A DNA stretch of 5,864 nucleotides, taken from an uncultured Collinsella sp. (lineage in GTDB: Bacteria; Actinomycetota; Coriobacteriia; Coriobacteriales; Coriobacteriaceae). The stretch lies in NCBI GenBank assembly GCA_902491915.1, contig CABUJL010000112.1:1-5864 (forward strand), in the 5' to 3' direction. The position numbers and the translations under genes are program-made. This document shows, piece after piece, positions 1 through 5,224 of the stretch. The notes below the pieces were generated by a model. It saw only the letters and a list, made by a program, of their open reading frames with translations. It made no database searches and was not told the DNA's origin. Numbering within the stretch: the first letter of the stretch is position 1; each line of letters opens with the position of its first letter.

Positions 1-2
1 AC

Positions 3-677
3 AAGTGCGTCGAGGCGGGTTGCTCCATCGCGGGCGGCCACACCATCAACGACGACGAGCCCAAGTACGGCCTGTCCGTGAGCGGCTTTGTCGCGCTCGA
101 TCGTATGCTTGCCAATAGCGGCGCGCGCGTGGGCGACGTCCTGTTGCTGACCAAGGCGATCGGCTCAGGCATCATCACCACGGCCATTAAGGGCGAGCTC
201 ATCGAGCAGGACGAGGCCACAGCCATGTTTGACTCGATGCGCACCCTCAACGAGGCGCCGATTCGCCTGGCCGAGGGACTTGAGCTTCACGGGTGCACCG
301 ACATTACGGGCTTTGGTCTGATCGGGCACGCGTGCGAGATGGCCGAGGGCTCGGGCGTGCAGGTTGAGCTTGCATCGGGGGCGGTGCCGCTCTTTGACCA
401 GGTGCTCGACATGGCGCGTTTGGGCATTATCCCCGCGGGCTCCTACCGCAACCAGGATTTCTTTGGCCCGCGCGTGGCGGTCGACGAGGACCTAGAGCCG
501 GGCATGCTCGACGCGCTGTACGATCCACAGACTTCGGGCGGTTTGCTTATTGCGGCGCCCGCGGCGGATGTGGATGAGCTTGCGCGTCGTCTGCATGCCG
601 AGGGGCGCGTTGCCGCCGTCGTCGGTCGCGTGTGCGAGCCGGTGCCAGGCGGTCCAGCCGTCCACGTTGTCCGTTAA
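3..677 (+). CDS. selD: Selenophosphate synthetase SelD, 5'-truncated by the window edge
   Basis: SelD makes selenophosphate from selenide and ATP in the cytoplasm; this is the activated selenium donor for selenocysteine, selenouridine and related cofactors. The frame is open from base 3, so 224 C-terminal residues are visible and roughly 120 N-terminal ones are missing, including the catalytic Cys/Sec region, which cannot be judged. Visible family motifs are the nucleotide-binding stretch AGGHTINDDEPKYG at the left edge (about 30-71), CTDITGFGLIGHACEM (about 294-341) and DPQTSGGLL (522-548), the last two typical of the AIR-synthase-like C-terminal domain. An internal ATG or GTG start near 78 is not credible because the conserved nucleotide-binding motif lies upstream in frame. 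It ends 57 bp before the yedF start with no terminator between, so the two are probably cotranscribed. The identification is secure. Confidence 0.96.
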   Translation, partial: KCVEAGCSIAGGHTINDDEPKYGLSVSGFVALDRMLANSGARVGDVLLLTKAIGSGIITTAIKGELIEQDEATAMFDSMRTLNEAPIRLAEGLELHGCTDITGFGLIGHACEMAEGSGVQVELASGAVPLFDQVLDMARLGIIPAGSYRNQDFFGPRVAVDEDLEPGMLDALYDPQTSGGLLIAAPAADVDELARRLHAEGRVAAVVGRVCEPVPGGPAVHVVR

Positions 678-721
678 CGACACGTTTATTGAGCTATGTA
701 CCGTTCTAAAACGATTTATTC

Positions 722-728
722 GAAAGGA
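722..728 (+). promoter_or_regulatory. Ribosome binding site fixing the yedF start
   Basis: GAAAGGA lies 6 nt before the ATG at 735. It decides against the in-frame upstream ATG at 696, which has no purine-rich site before it and would add 13 residues outside the domain fold. Confidence 0.75.
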
Positions 729-734
729 AAAACT

Positions 735-1361
735 ATGTCTACCAAGATTGAAGTCAATGCCATGGGCGATGCCTGCCCGCTGCCCGTCGTCAAGACGCTC
801 AAAGCCCTGAAGCAGCTCGATGGCGAGGGCGCCGTCGTGACCTCGGTCGATAACGAGACCGCCGTCAAGAACATCTCCAAGATGGCGCAGGAGAAGGGCT
901 GCACGGCCTCGGTCGAGAAGGTTTCTGACGCCGAGTGGCACGTGACCGTGGCGACCTCTGGCGCCGTTGCCGTGGCCGATCCCGAGCAGGATGGCGCTGC
1001 CTTCTGTGATGCCAGCGCCGGCAAGGGCAAACTCGTCATTTCCGTCTACACCGACTGCATGGGCCGCGGCGACGACGAGCTGGGCCACAAGCTCATGAAG
1101 GCCTTCATTTTTGCCGTGACGCAGCAGGAGGAGCTTCCCGCGACCATGCTGTTCTATAACGGCGGCGCCAAGCTCACCGTCGAGGGCTCGCCGGTGCTCG
1201 ATGACCTGAAGGGCCTGGCCGAGCAGGGCGTCGAGATTCTCACCTGCGGTACCTGTCTCGACCACTATGGCATTAAAGACCAGCTTGCGGTGGGCGAGGT
1301 CACCAACATGTACGTGATCGTGGAGAAGATGGAGCAGGCCGTGCGCGTCGTGCGCCCGTAA
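735..1361 (+). CDS. yedF: YedF-type selenium metabolism protein (TusA-like + DsrE-like domains)
   Basis: The product has 208 residues when started at the ATG with the good ribosome site. Residues 1-75 form a TusA/SirA-like domain with the family motif CPLP (Cys14), the cysteine that carries persulfide in sulfur-transfer relatives. After a linker, residues about 96-208 form a DsrE-like domain. This has a cysteine in YTDCMGRGDDELG (Cys108) and a CGTCLDHYG motif (Cys171, Cys174), giving several thiols that could hold sulfur or selenium. This two-domain layout and its place next to selD match the selenium metabolism protein family called YedF. Its chemical role is not firmly established; carrying selenium between the desulfurase and SelD is an inference from the domains and the neighbours. 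No membrane segment or signal peptide is visible, so it should act in the cytoplasm. DUF3343 follows after 19 bp. Confidence 0.9.
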   Translation: MSTKIEVNAMGDACPLPVVKTLKALKQLDGEGAVVTSVDNETAVKNISKMAQEKGCTASVEKVSDAEWHVTVATSGAVAVADPEQDGAAFCDASAGKGKLVISVYTDCMGRGDDELGHKLMKAFIFAVTQQEELPATMLFYNGGAKLTVEGSPVLDDLKGLAEQGVEILTCGTCLDHYGIKDQLAVGEVTNMYVIVEKMEQAVRVVRP

Positions 1362-1380
1362 CGTATTGGTTGGAGTTGCC

Positions 1381-1632
1381 ATGAGGGAGAAGCGCCCGGC
1401 GCTTGTCATCACGTTTCCCACCACGGCGGCCGCCATGGGCTGCGAGTCCCTGTGCATCGAGCGCGGCCTTCCCGGGCGAACGATTCCCGTGCCCGGGGAG
1501 GTCGCTGCCGGCTGCGGTTTGGCATGGAAGGCGTTGCCTGCCGATGAGGAGCTGCTGCGCGGCGAACTCGCTGCGGCGGGCGTTCCCACCGAGGGCTATA
1601 CCGTGATTGATATGTGGGAGGTCGTGCGATGA
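1381..1632 (+). CDS. DUF3343 protein, putative Se/S carrier-like
   Basis: The product is 83 residues from the ATG at 1381, preceded by GGAG (1372-1375) at 5 nt. A TTG at 1366 would add five residues but has no ribosome site. The sequence begins with a beta-strand-like run and the TFPTTAAAMGCESLC segment. It continues with GLPGRTIPVPGEVAAGCGLAWKA, the signature of the DUF3343 family, in which a cysteine in a C-G-L context (Cys45 here) is conserved. A second potential thiol pair is in GCESLC. DUF3343 genes are often found beside yedF and selD, and the family has been described as putative Se/S carrier proteins; no reaction is proven. Its stop overlaps the start of the next gene in ATGA (1629-1632), implying translational coupling with the desulfurase. 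Confidence 0.85.
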   Translation: MREKRPALVITFPTTAAAMGCESLCIERGLPGRTIPVPGEVAAGCGLAWKALPADEELLRGELAAAGVPTEGYTVIDMWEVVR

Positions 1633-2768
1633 TCTATCTGGATAACGCGGCGACGACCATGCGCAAGCCGCAGACGGTCATCGATGCCGTGACGCAGGCG
1701 ATGTGTTCGCTTGGCAATGCCGGGCGCGGCGCCACGTCGGGTGCCCTCGATGCCGCTCGTACGATTCACGCTTGCCGCGCCAAGCTCGCGCGCCTTTTGG
1801 GCTGCCCGCGTGCTGACCATGTTTGTTTTACGCCCAACTCCACCGCGGCGCTCAACACCGCCATTAATGGCGTGGTGCGCCGCGGCGACCGCGTGGTCAC
1901 AACGGTGCTCGAGCACAACTCCGTGCTGCGTCCGCTCAATCGTCTGGCGACGGAGCGGGGTGTGACGGTTGAGCATGCGGGCTGTGATACCAATGGCGTG
2001 CTCGACTACGACGAGCTCGAGCGGTTGGTCACGCCTGGCACGCGTGCCGTGGTGGTGACGCATGCCTCCAATGTGACCGGCAACGCGGTCGACATTGCGC
2101 GCGTGGCGGCCATCGCCTATGCGGCCGGCGCGCTGGTGATCGTCGACGCCTCTCAGTCTGCCGGTACGGCGCGTATCGATATGCAGGCCATGGGGTTCGA
2201 CATTGTGTGCTTTACCGGCCACAAGGGGCTCATGGGTCCGCAGGGGACCGGCGGCCTGGCCGTGGCAGAGGGCATTGACGTGGCGCCGTGGGCCATGGGC
2301 GGCACGGGCGTGCACAGCTTCGATGAGCTGCAGCCCCTTGAGTGGCCCACGCGCCTGGAGGCCGGTACGCTCAACGGCCATGGCATCGCGGGCCTTTCCG
2401 CTGGTCTCGACTTTATCGAGGCCCAGGGCGGGGTCGACGCGATTGCTGCCCAGGAGCGTGCGCTCGCTGATCGCTTCCTTGCCGGTGTGCGCGAGATTCC
2501 GGGGATTAAGCTCTACGGTGCGTTTGACCAGCCCGTGCGTTCGGCGATCGTCTCACTCAACGTGGGCGATATCGACTCTGCCGAGATCTCGGACGCGCTC
2601 ATGCAAGGGTGGGGGATTGCGACGCGCCCCGGCGCCCATTGCGCTCCGCTCATGCACCGCGCGCTCGGGACCGAGCGCCAGGGTGTCGTTCGCTTCTCGT
2701 TTGGGTATTTCAACACGGACGAGGAAGTCGACACCGCTATTGATGCTCTGTGCGATTTAGCCTGCTAA
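1629..2768 (+). CDS. Cysteine desulfurase-like PLP enzyme of the selenium operon
   Basis: This is a 379-residue class V aminotransferase-fold enzyme of the NifS/SufS/CsdA type. It starts YLDNAATT, as these enzymes do. Visible active-site elements are His96 in LEHNS (expected to stack on PLP), Asp173 and Gln176 in VDASQS, the PLP lysine Lys199 in TGHKGLMGPQG, and Cys338 in RPGAHCAP, the persulfide/perselenide cysteine. All key residues are present, so it should be active. Its start has a strong GGGAGG (1616-1621) 7 nt upstream, and the ATG overlaps the DUF3343 stop; a GTG at 1614 falls inside this region and is less likely. Its place in a selD-yedF cluster suggests the desulfurase subgroup that accompanies selenium traits (the EF2568-like group) rather than general Fe-S assembly, since no IscU or Suf genes are nearby. 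Use of selenocysteine as substrate is inferred, not shown. The operon terminator lies 23 bp downstream. Confidence 0.93.
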   Translation: MIYLDNAATTMRKPQTVIDAVTQAMCSLGNAGRGATSGALDAARTIHACRAKLARLLGCPRADHVCFTPNSTAALNTAINGVVRRGDRVVTTVLEHNSVLRPLNRLATERGVTVEHAGCDTNGVLDYDELERLVTPGTRAVVVTHASNVTGNAVDIARVAAIAYAAGALVIVDASQSAGTARIDMQAMGFDIVCFTGHKGLMGPQGTGGLAVAEGIDVAPWAMGGTGVHSFDELQPLEWPTRLEAGTLNGHGIAGLSAGLDFIEAQGGVDAIAAQERALADRFLAGVREIPGIKLYGAFDQPVRSAIVSLNVGDIDSAEISDALMQGWGIATRPGAHCAPLMHRALGTERQGVVRFSFGYFNTDEEVDTAIDALCDLAC

Positions 2769-2791
2769 AGCTGCTAGAGCGTATATACTTG

Positions 2792-2821
2792 CGGGACGGG
2801 TCTTTTGCCCGTCCCGTTTTT
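2792..2821 (+). terminator. Rho-independent terminator of the selenium operon
   Basis: A perfect 9-bp stem, CGGGACGGG (2792-2800) with CCCGTCCCG (2808-2816), encloses a 7-nt loop and is followed by TTTTT and a further T-rich stretch. It begins 23 bp after the desulfurase stop and ends just before the brnQ ribosome site, separating the two units. Confidence 0.93.
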
Positions 2822-2844
2822 GTTTCGATTCGAAAGGTGCTCTC

Positions 2845-4203
2845 ATGGCTTCATCCGCCCCGCGCGGTCTGCGCTCCGACCATGTCGTCACCGTCGGCAT
2901 CGCCCTGTTCTCGATGCTCTTTGGCGCCGGCAACCTCATTATTCCGCCGCTGCTGGCGTTGCAGGCAGGTTCTGCCACGCCGGTCGCCATGCTCGGCTTT
3001 CTGATTGCCGCCATCGGCCTGCCCGTCATGGGATTTATCGCCGTCGCGCTTGCCGGAACGGCGCGCGAGCTTGCCGGCCGCGTGCACCCCAAGTTTGGTG
3101 AGTTCTTTGTTGCGGCGGTCTACCTGGCCATCGGCCCGTGCCTGGCCATTCCTCGCACAAGCTCTACGGCGTTCGAAATGCTGGTGCCGCTGCTACCCGA
3201 GGGCGTTTCGCTTGGCACGGCACGTCTGGTGTTTGCCATCGGGTTCTTCGTCGTCGCGTTTGCGCTCACGCTGCGCCCGGGTGTCATCACACGCGTACTC
3301 GGCCGCATTACGGGCCCCGCGCTCATTGCGCTCATCGTGCTGGTCGTGGGTGCTGCCGTGATCTCGCCGCTGGGACCGGCTGCCGCGCCTCAGGCTCCCT
3401 ACGATGCGGGCGCCGCCGTGCAGGGCTTTTTGACCGGTTACCAGACCATGGACCTGCTCGCGTCGCTCGCCTTCGGCATCATCATCGCCGAGACCATCCA
3501 TGAGCTCGGCGTTACCGATGACAAGCGCGTGGCCTTTGAGATTTCGCGCTCCGGTGTGATCGCCGGCGCACTCATGGCCGTCATCTACTGCGGCCTGGCG
3601 CTTGCCGGCACGCAGCTCAGCACCGTGATGCCCGATGCCACCAATGGCGCCGCCATCCTTGCCCGCTCTGCCTCCATGCACTTTGGCCTTGTCGGCACGG
3701 TCGTGGTCTTTGCGATCTTTTTCCTTGCCTGCATGAACGTGTGCATCGGCCTCATCAGCTGCTGCTCGCGTTACTTCTGCGAGACGTATGTGGTCGAAGG
3801 GGGAGCGGAGGCCTCCGAGGAGGCCATGCGCCGTCCCTTTGCGATTCTCGCCTTTGTGTTCGCAGCGTTTTCGTGCGTGCTCTCCAACGTGGGCCTCGAC
3901 GTGATCCTCATGTTCTCGGTGCCTATGCTCAATGCCCTGTATCCCGTCGCCATCGTGCTGGTTCTCATGGGTTTGGTACACAGCTTTTGCGACGCGCATC
4001 CGCAGGTGTGGGTCTGGGTCGGCGGCGTGGTTGCTGTGCAGAGTGTGATCACCTCGGTCCGCGATGCGTTCTTTGCGGGTGCGTGGCTGCCGTTCGATGC
4101 GCTGCCGCTGGCGGACATTGGAGCCGCGTGGGCGCCGGTTGCCGTGGTGGCGTTTGTGATCGGACTGCTCCATAGTCGTTTTGTCGCACATTCGAGGAGC
4201 TAA
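2845..4203 (+). CDS. brnQ: Branched-chain amino acid transporter BrnQ (LIVCS family)
   Basis: This 452-residue polytopic membrane protein is of the usual BrnQ length. BrnQ proteins import leucine, isoleucine and valine with a cation across the cytoplasmic membrane. The first hydrophobic helix holds the family hallmark MLFGAGNLIIPP (FGAGN at residues 26-30). A second hallmark, GPCLAIPRTSS, lies around residues 97-107 (P103, R104, T105). About twelve hydrophobic segments can be traced, with short charged turns and an Arg/Ser-rich end. The ATG at 2845 is preceded by GAAAGG (2832-2837) 7 nt upstream. The gene stands alone between the selenium operon terminator and the tRNA promoter, and I see no functional tie to selenium. 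A promoter for it is not obvious, because only 76 bp separate it from the upstream gene and the terminator fills part of that. There is no hairpin terminator directly after its stop, so readthrough into the tRNA operon is possible. Confidence 0.94.
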   Translation: MASSAPRGLRSDHVVTVGIALFSMLFGAGNLIIPPLLALQAGSATPVAMLGFLIAAIGLPVMGFIAVALAGTARELAGRVHPKFGEFFVAAVYLAIGPCLAIPRTSSTAFEMLVPLLPEGVSLGTARLVFAIGFFVVAFALTLRPGVITRVLGRITGPALIALIVLVVGAAVISPLGPAAAPQAPYDAGAAVQGFLTGYQTMDLLASLAFGIIIAETIHELGVTDDKRVAFEISRSGVIAGALMAVIYCGLALAGTQLSTVMPDATNGAAILARSASMHFGLVGTVVVFAIFFLACMNVCIGLISCCSRYFCETYVVEGGAEASEEAMRRPFAILAFVFAAFSCVLSNVGLDVILMFSVPMLNALYPVAIVLVLMGLVHSFCDAHPQVWVWVGGVVAVQSVITSVRDAFFAGAWLPFDALPLADIGAAWAPVAVVAFVIGLLHSRFVAHSRS

Positions 4204-4214
4204 GGCATCAATGC

Positions 4215-4243
4215 TTGCACAGGCGGGGAGTCTCCCCTATAAT
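4215..4243 (+). promoter_or_regulatory. Sigma-70-type promoter of the tRNA operon
   Basis: TTGCAC (4215-4220) and a perfect TATAAT (4238-4243) are separated by exactly 17 bp. The expected start of transcription is near 4250, giving a leader of about 45 nt before tRNA-Pro. The spacer contains the inverted repeat GGGGAGTCTCCCC (4225-4237), which abuts the -10 box. The promoter starts only 11 bp after the brnQ stop. Confidence 0.88.
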
Positions 4244-4294
4244 TTCCTTCGCTTTGGGACACGCAAGGTTTAGACCTTAGCTGCTCAACACCTT

Positions 4295-4371
4295 CGGGAC
4301 GTGGCGCAGTTTGGTAGCGCGCCTGCTTTGGGAGCAGGATGTCGCAGGTTCAAATCCTGTCGTCCCGACCA
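4295..4371 (+). tRNA. tRNA-Pro (anticodon UGG)
   Basis: A full 77-nt cloverleaf can be drawn. The acceptor is CGGGACG (4295-4301) with CGTCCCG (4361-4367), then discriminator A and an encoded CCA. The D stem is GCGC/GCGC. The anticodon stem is CCTGC/GCAGG around loop TTTGGGA, giving anticodon TGG at 4329-4331. The T stem is GCAGG/CCTGT around loop TTCAAAT. A short self-complementary segment in the leader (4265-4278, AAGGT/ACCTT) may help 5' processing. The tRNA-Gly gene follows after 6 nt, so both are cut from one precursor. Confidence 0.97.
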
Positions 4372-4377
4372 TATCTT

Positions 4378-4451
4378 GCGGGCGTAGTTCAATGGTAGAA
4401 CCCCAGCCTTCCAAGCTGATGACGCGGGTTCGATTCCCGTCGCCCGCTCCA
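4378..4451 (+). tRNA. tRNA-Gly (anticodon UCC)
   Basis: A full 74-nt cloverleaf is visible. The acceptor is GCGGGCG (4378-4384) with CGCCCGC (4441-4447), then discriminator T and an encoded CCA. The D stem is GTTC/GAAC. The anticodon arm is CCAGC (4403-4407), loop CTTCCAA and GCTGA (4415-4419), giving anticodon TCC at 4410-4412. The T arm is GCGGG/CCCGT around TTCGATT. The first anticodon-stem pair (27-43) is a C-A mismatch; all other pairs hold. It is the second gene of the tRNA operon and is followed by a terminator. Its 3' part is repeated twice downstream, once inverted and once direct. Confidence 0.96.
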
Positions 4452-4526
4452 CAAGATAGCTTAACGGCTCTGATTCCCTTTGGGATCAGAGCCGTTTTCG
4501 TAAACGTGCCGGGCGACGGGAATCGA
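4434..4526 (+). repeat. Direct repeat unit A: tRNA-Gly 3' end, terminator and tail
   Basis: This 93-bp stretch starts in the T loop of tRNA-Gly, runs through the CCA and the terminator and ends in GGGAATCGA. It recurs at 4634-4726 at an offset of exactly 200 bases without gaps; I count about 13 differences in 93 positions. Confidence 0.85.
4463..4498 (+). terminator. Terminator of the tRNA-Pro/tRNA-Gly operon
   Basis: AACGGCTCTGAT plus CCC pairs with GGGATCAGAGCCGTT around a TTT loop, with a single bulged T in the left arm. The stem is about 15 bp and is followed by a short TTTT run. It begins 12 nt after the CCA of tRNA-Gly. Confidence 0.88.
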
Positions 4527-4531
4527 ACCCG
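4510..4531 (-). repeat. Inverted copy of the tRNA-Gly T arm and acceptor strand
   Basis: These 22 bases are the exact reverse complement of 4425-4446 in tRNA-Gly, with the terminator between the two. On the minus strand the copy reads as a T arm plus acceptor strand, but it lacks CCA and any upstream tRNA body. It is therefore not a minus-strand tRNA. Confidence 0.85.
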
Positions 4532-4536
4532 GCAGG

Positions 4537-4630
4537 GTGCGAAGCTGAGAAAATGCGTGAGCATTTTCCAGCGCAGCACGCAAGGGCCAATGGCCCGCAG
4601 CGAAACAAGGGTTTGCGAAGCAAACCCTTG
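4537..4630. repeat. Cluster of three consecutive hairpins between the direct repeats
   Basis: Hairpin 1 pairs GCTG-A-GAAAATGC (4544-4556) with GCATTTTC-CAGC (4561-4572) around GTGA, with one bulged A and an outer GTGC/GCAC clamp (4537-4540/4576-4579). Hairpin 2 is GGGCC-AAT-GGCCC (4584-4596). Hairpin 3 is a perfect 11-bp stem, CAAGGGTTTGC with GCAAACCCTTG (4606-4630), around GAA. The three fill almost the whole stretch between the two direct-repeat copies. No open frame with a ribosome site uses it. It may be a structured RNA or a small palindromic repeat element; I cannot name a family. Confidence 0.6.
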
Positions 4631-4633
4631 GAC

Positions 4634-4726
4634 TTCCCGTCGCCCGCTCCATAAGATAGATGAATGGCTCTGGTTCCTTTTGGGACCAGAGCCGTTTTCA
4701 TAAGTGTACGGGGTGACGGGAATCGA
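4634..4726 (+). repeat. Direct repeat unit B: degenerate tRNA-Gly 3' end with second terminator
   Basis: This is the second copy of the 93-bp unit. It keeps the last 18 bases of tRNA-Gly (TTCCCGTCGCCCGCTCCA, 4634-4651) unchanged, but nothing before it can fold as the rest of a tRNA, so it is not a functional tRNA gene. Most changes lie in the linker and tail. It may be a relic of a duplicated tRNA-Gly or a recombination product at the tRNA 3' end. Confidence 0.8.
4663..4698 (+). terminator. Second terminator-like hairpin, copy of the tRNA operon terminator
   Basis: GGCTCTGGT pairs with ACCAGAGCC and is extended by weaker pairs, followed by TTTT. Relative to the first terminator the A-T pair 4473/4486 has become G-C (4673/4686), and two C-G pairs have become T-G wobbles (4665 and 4678), so pairing is kept. 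It could act as a backup terminator for readthrough from the first. Confidence 0.7.
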
Positions 4727-4730
4727 TGCC

Positions 4731-4762
4731 GCCCCATATCCCCTCCTAAGTTGCGGTGAAAT
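4731..4762 (+). repeat. Left terminal inverted repeat
   Basis: It runs GCCCCATATCCCCTC then CTAAGTTGCGGTGAAAT and matches the reverse complement of 5165-5194, differing by an extra AT and a C/T change. Confidence 0.85.
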
Positions 4763-4899
4763 ACGGACTGTTTTCCGGCTTTTGCGAACCTACTGAAGGC
4801 CTGAGTAGCTAATTTGGGACGGGCTTTTTTGGCTGCTCTAGCGATCGGCTGGCAAATGTGGTCAAAAAACCTGTCCCAAAATGACTGGTCTGGTGCTGA

Positions 4900-5059
4900 G
4901 CCACGAAAACGGCCCATTTACTACGTTTGGCCCGCAGGGGTCGACCATAGCAGCATTTTCGGAAAATCAGCAAGCCGTCTACCAGCGGTTTTGATTATTC
5001 TGATTTTGGTATGGTCGAGGGCAATCGGTTAAACGTAGTAGATGGGTCCATTTCGTGGC
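4900..5059. repeat. Large internal inverted repeat, 50-nt arms
   Basis: The arms 4900-4949 and 5010-5059 align without gaps at 37 of 50 positions. The perfect blocks are GCCACGAAA, CCCAT, TACTACGTTT and CGACCATA. Four more positions would be G-U pairs in RNA. The 60-nt loop has further partial complementarity around AAAATCAG and a CCG/CGG tip. Confidence 0.8.
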
Positions 5060-5164
5060 GAACGGTGGCATTCGCGGTCCAAAGCTGCCGGTTTCGGATG
5101 GCCAACCTGGAAGTTGCGGTGAATTAATTTCTGAAAAGCTCGAATAAGCCTAAATCCAGGAACT

Positions 5165-5194
5165 ATTTCACCGCAACTTAAGAGGGGATGGGGC
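5165..5194 (-). repeat. Right terminal inverted repeat
   Basis: Read on the minus strand it is GCCCCATCCCCTCTTAAG followed by TTGCGGTGAAAT, the partner of the left repeat. It ends 31 bp from the stop of the PIN gene, which converges on it. Confidence 0.85.
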
Positions 5195-5224
5195 TGAGTG
5201 GCGGGCGATGCCGTTGCCTGTCGG

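Larger units (their letters stand above)
4731..5194. mobile_element. Candidate MITE/foldback element with ~30-bp terminal inverted repeats
   Basis: The 464-bp stretch is bounded by 4731-4762 and 5165-5194. These are reverse complements apart from a 2-bp gap and one substitution, and share the core TAAGTTGCGGTGAAAT. Inside lie a long inverted repeat (4900-4949/5010-5059), a smaller one (TTTGGGAC 4813-4820 with GTCCCAAA 4873-4880) and an extra copy of the end core (5111-5123). It is visibly richer in A and T than the genes around it. It holds no credible protein gene: a 72-codon frame from a TTG at 4814 lies within the inverted repeats and has no ribosome site. There is no transposase, so it would depend on one elsewhere. 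No target duplication is clear at the ends. It could instead be a non-mobile structured intergenic repeat. It occupies the gap between the tRNA region and the PIN gene. Confidence 0.6.

Noticed and set aside
492..1589. Long open frame of 365 codons on the minus strand opposite selD, yedF and DUF3343
   Set aside because: It lies antisense to three well-supported genes, is rich in His/Arg/Gly/Ala as expected from reversed GC-rich codons, and has no recognisable domain.
1614..1631. GTG at 1614 as the desulfurase start
   Set aside because: The GTG overlaps the strong GGGAGG ribosome site that serves the ATG at 1629, and family members begin at or just before YLDNAAT.
2784..2789. TATACT as a -10 box for brnQ
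   Set aside because: No acceptable -35 box lies 16-18 bp upstream, and transcription from it would begin inside the terminator stem.
3193..4191. 332-codon minus-strand frame opposite brnQ
   Set aside because: Its composition (many His, Arg, Gly, Asp) is the mirror of a membrane-protein gene, and it has no ribosome site or known fold.
4578..4651. A second complete tRNA-Gly gene 200 bases after the first
   Set aside because: Only the last 18 bases match; no D arm, anticodon arm or 5' acceptor strand can be formed from the bases before them.
4277..4703. Protein-like frames on both strands across the tRNA genes (for example 4311-4703 + and 4277-4579 -)
   Set aside because: They are translations of tRNA genes and their inverted copies, a known source of spurious database proteins (the GTTGFEPATSC-like string).
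4486..4917. 143-codon minus-strand frame through the hairpins and the left part of the element
   Set aside because: It crosses the repeat units, hairpins and terminal repeat with no ribosome site or recognisable protein features.
4814..5032. 72-codon plus-strand frame in the MITE-like element
   Set aside because: It has a TTG start with no ribosome site and lies wholly within inverted repeats. Its hydrophobic end is probably accidental.
4724..5213. CGATGCCG at 4724-4731 and 5206-5213 as a target-site duplication around the element
   Set aside because: The right copy is 12 bp away from the terminal repeat and the left copy overlaps it by one base, so it does not fit a normal duplication; probably chance.
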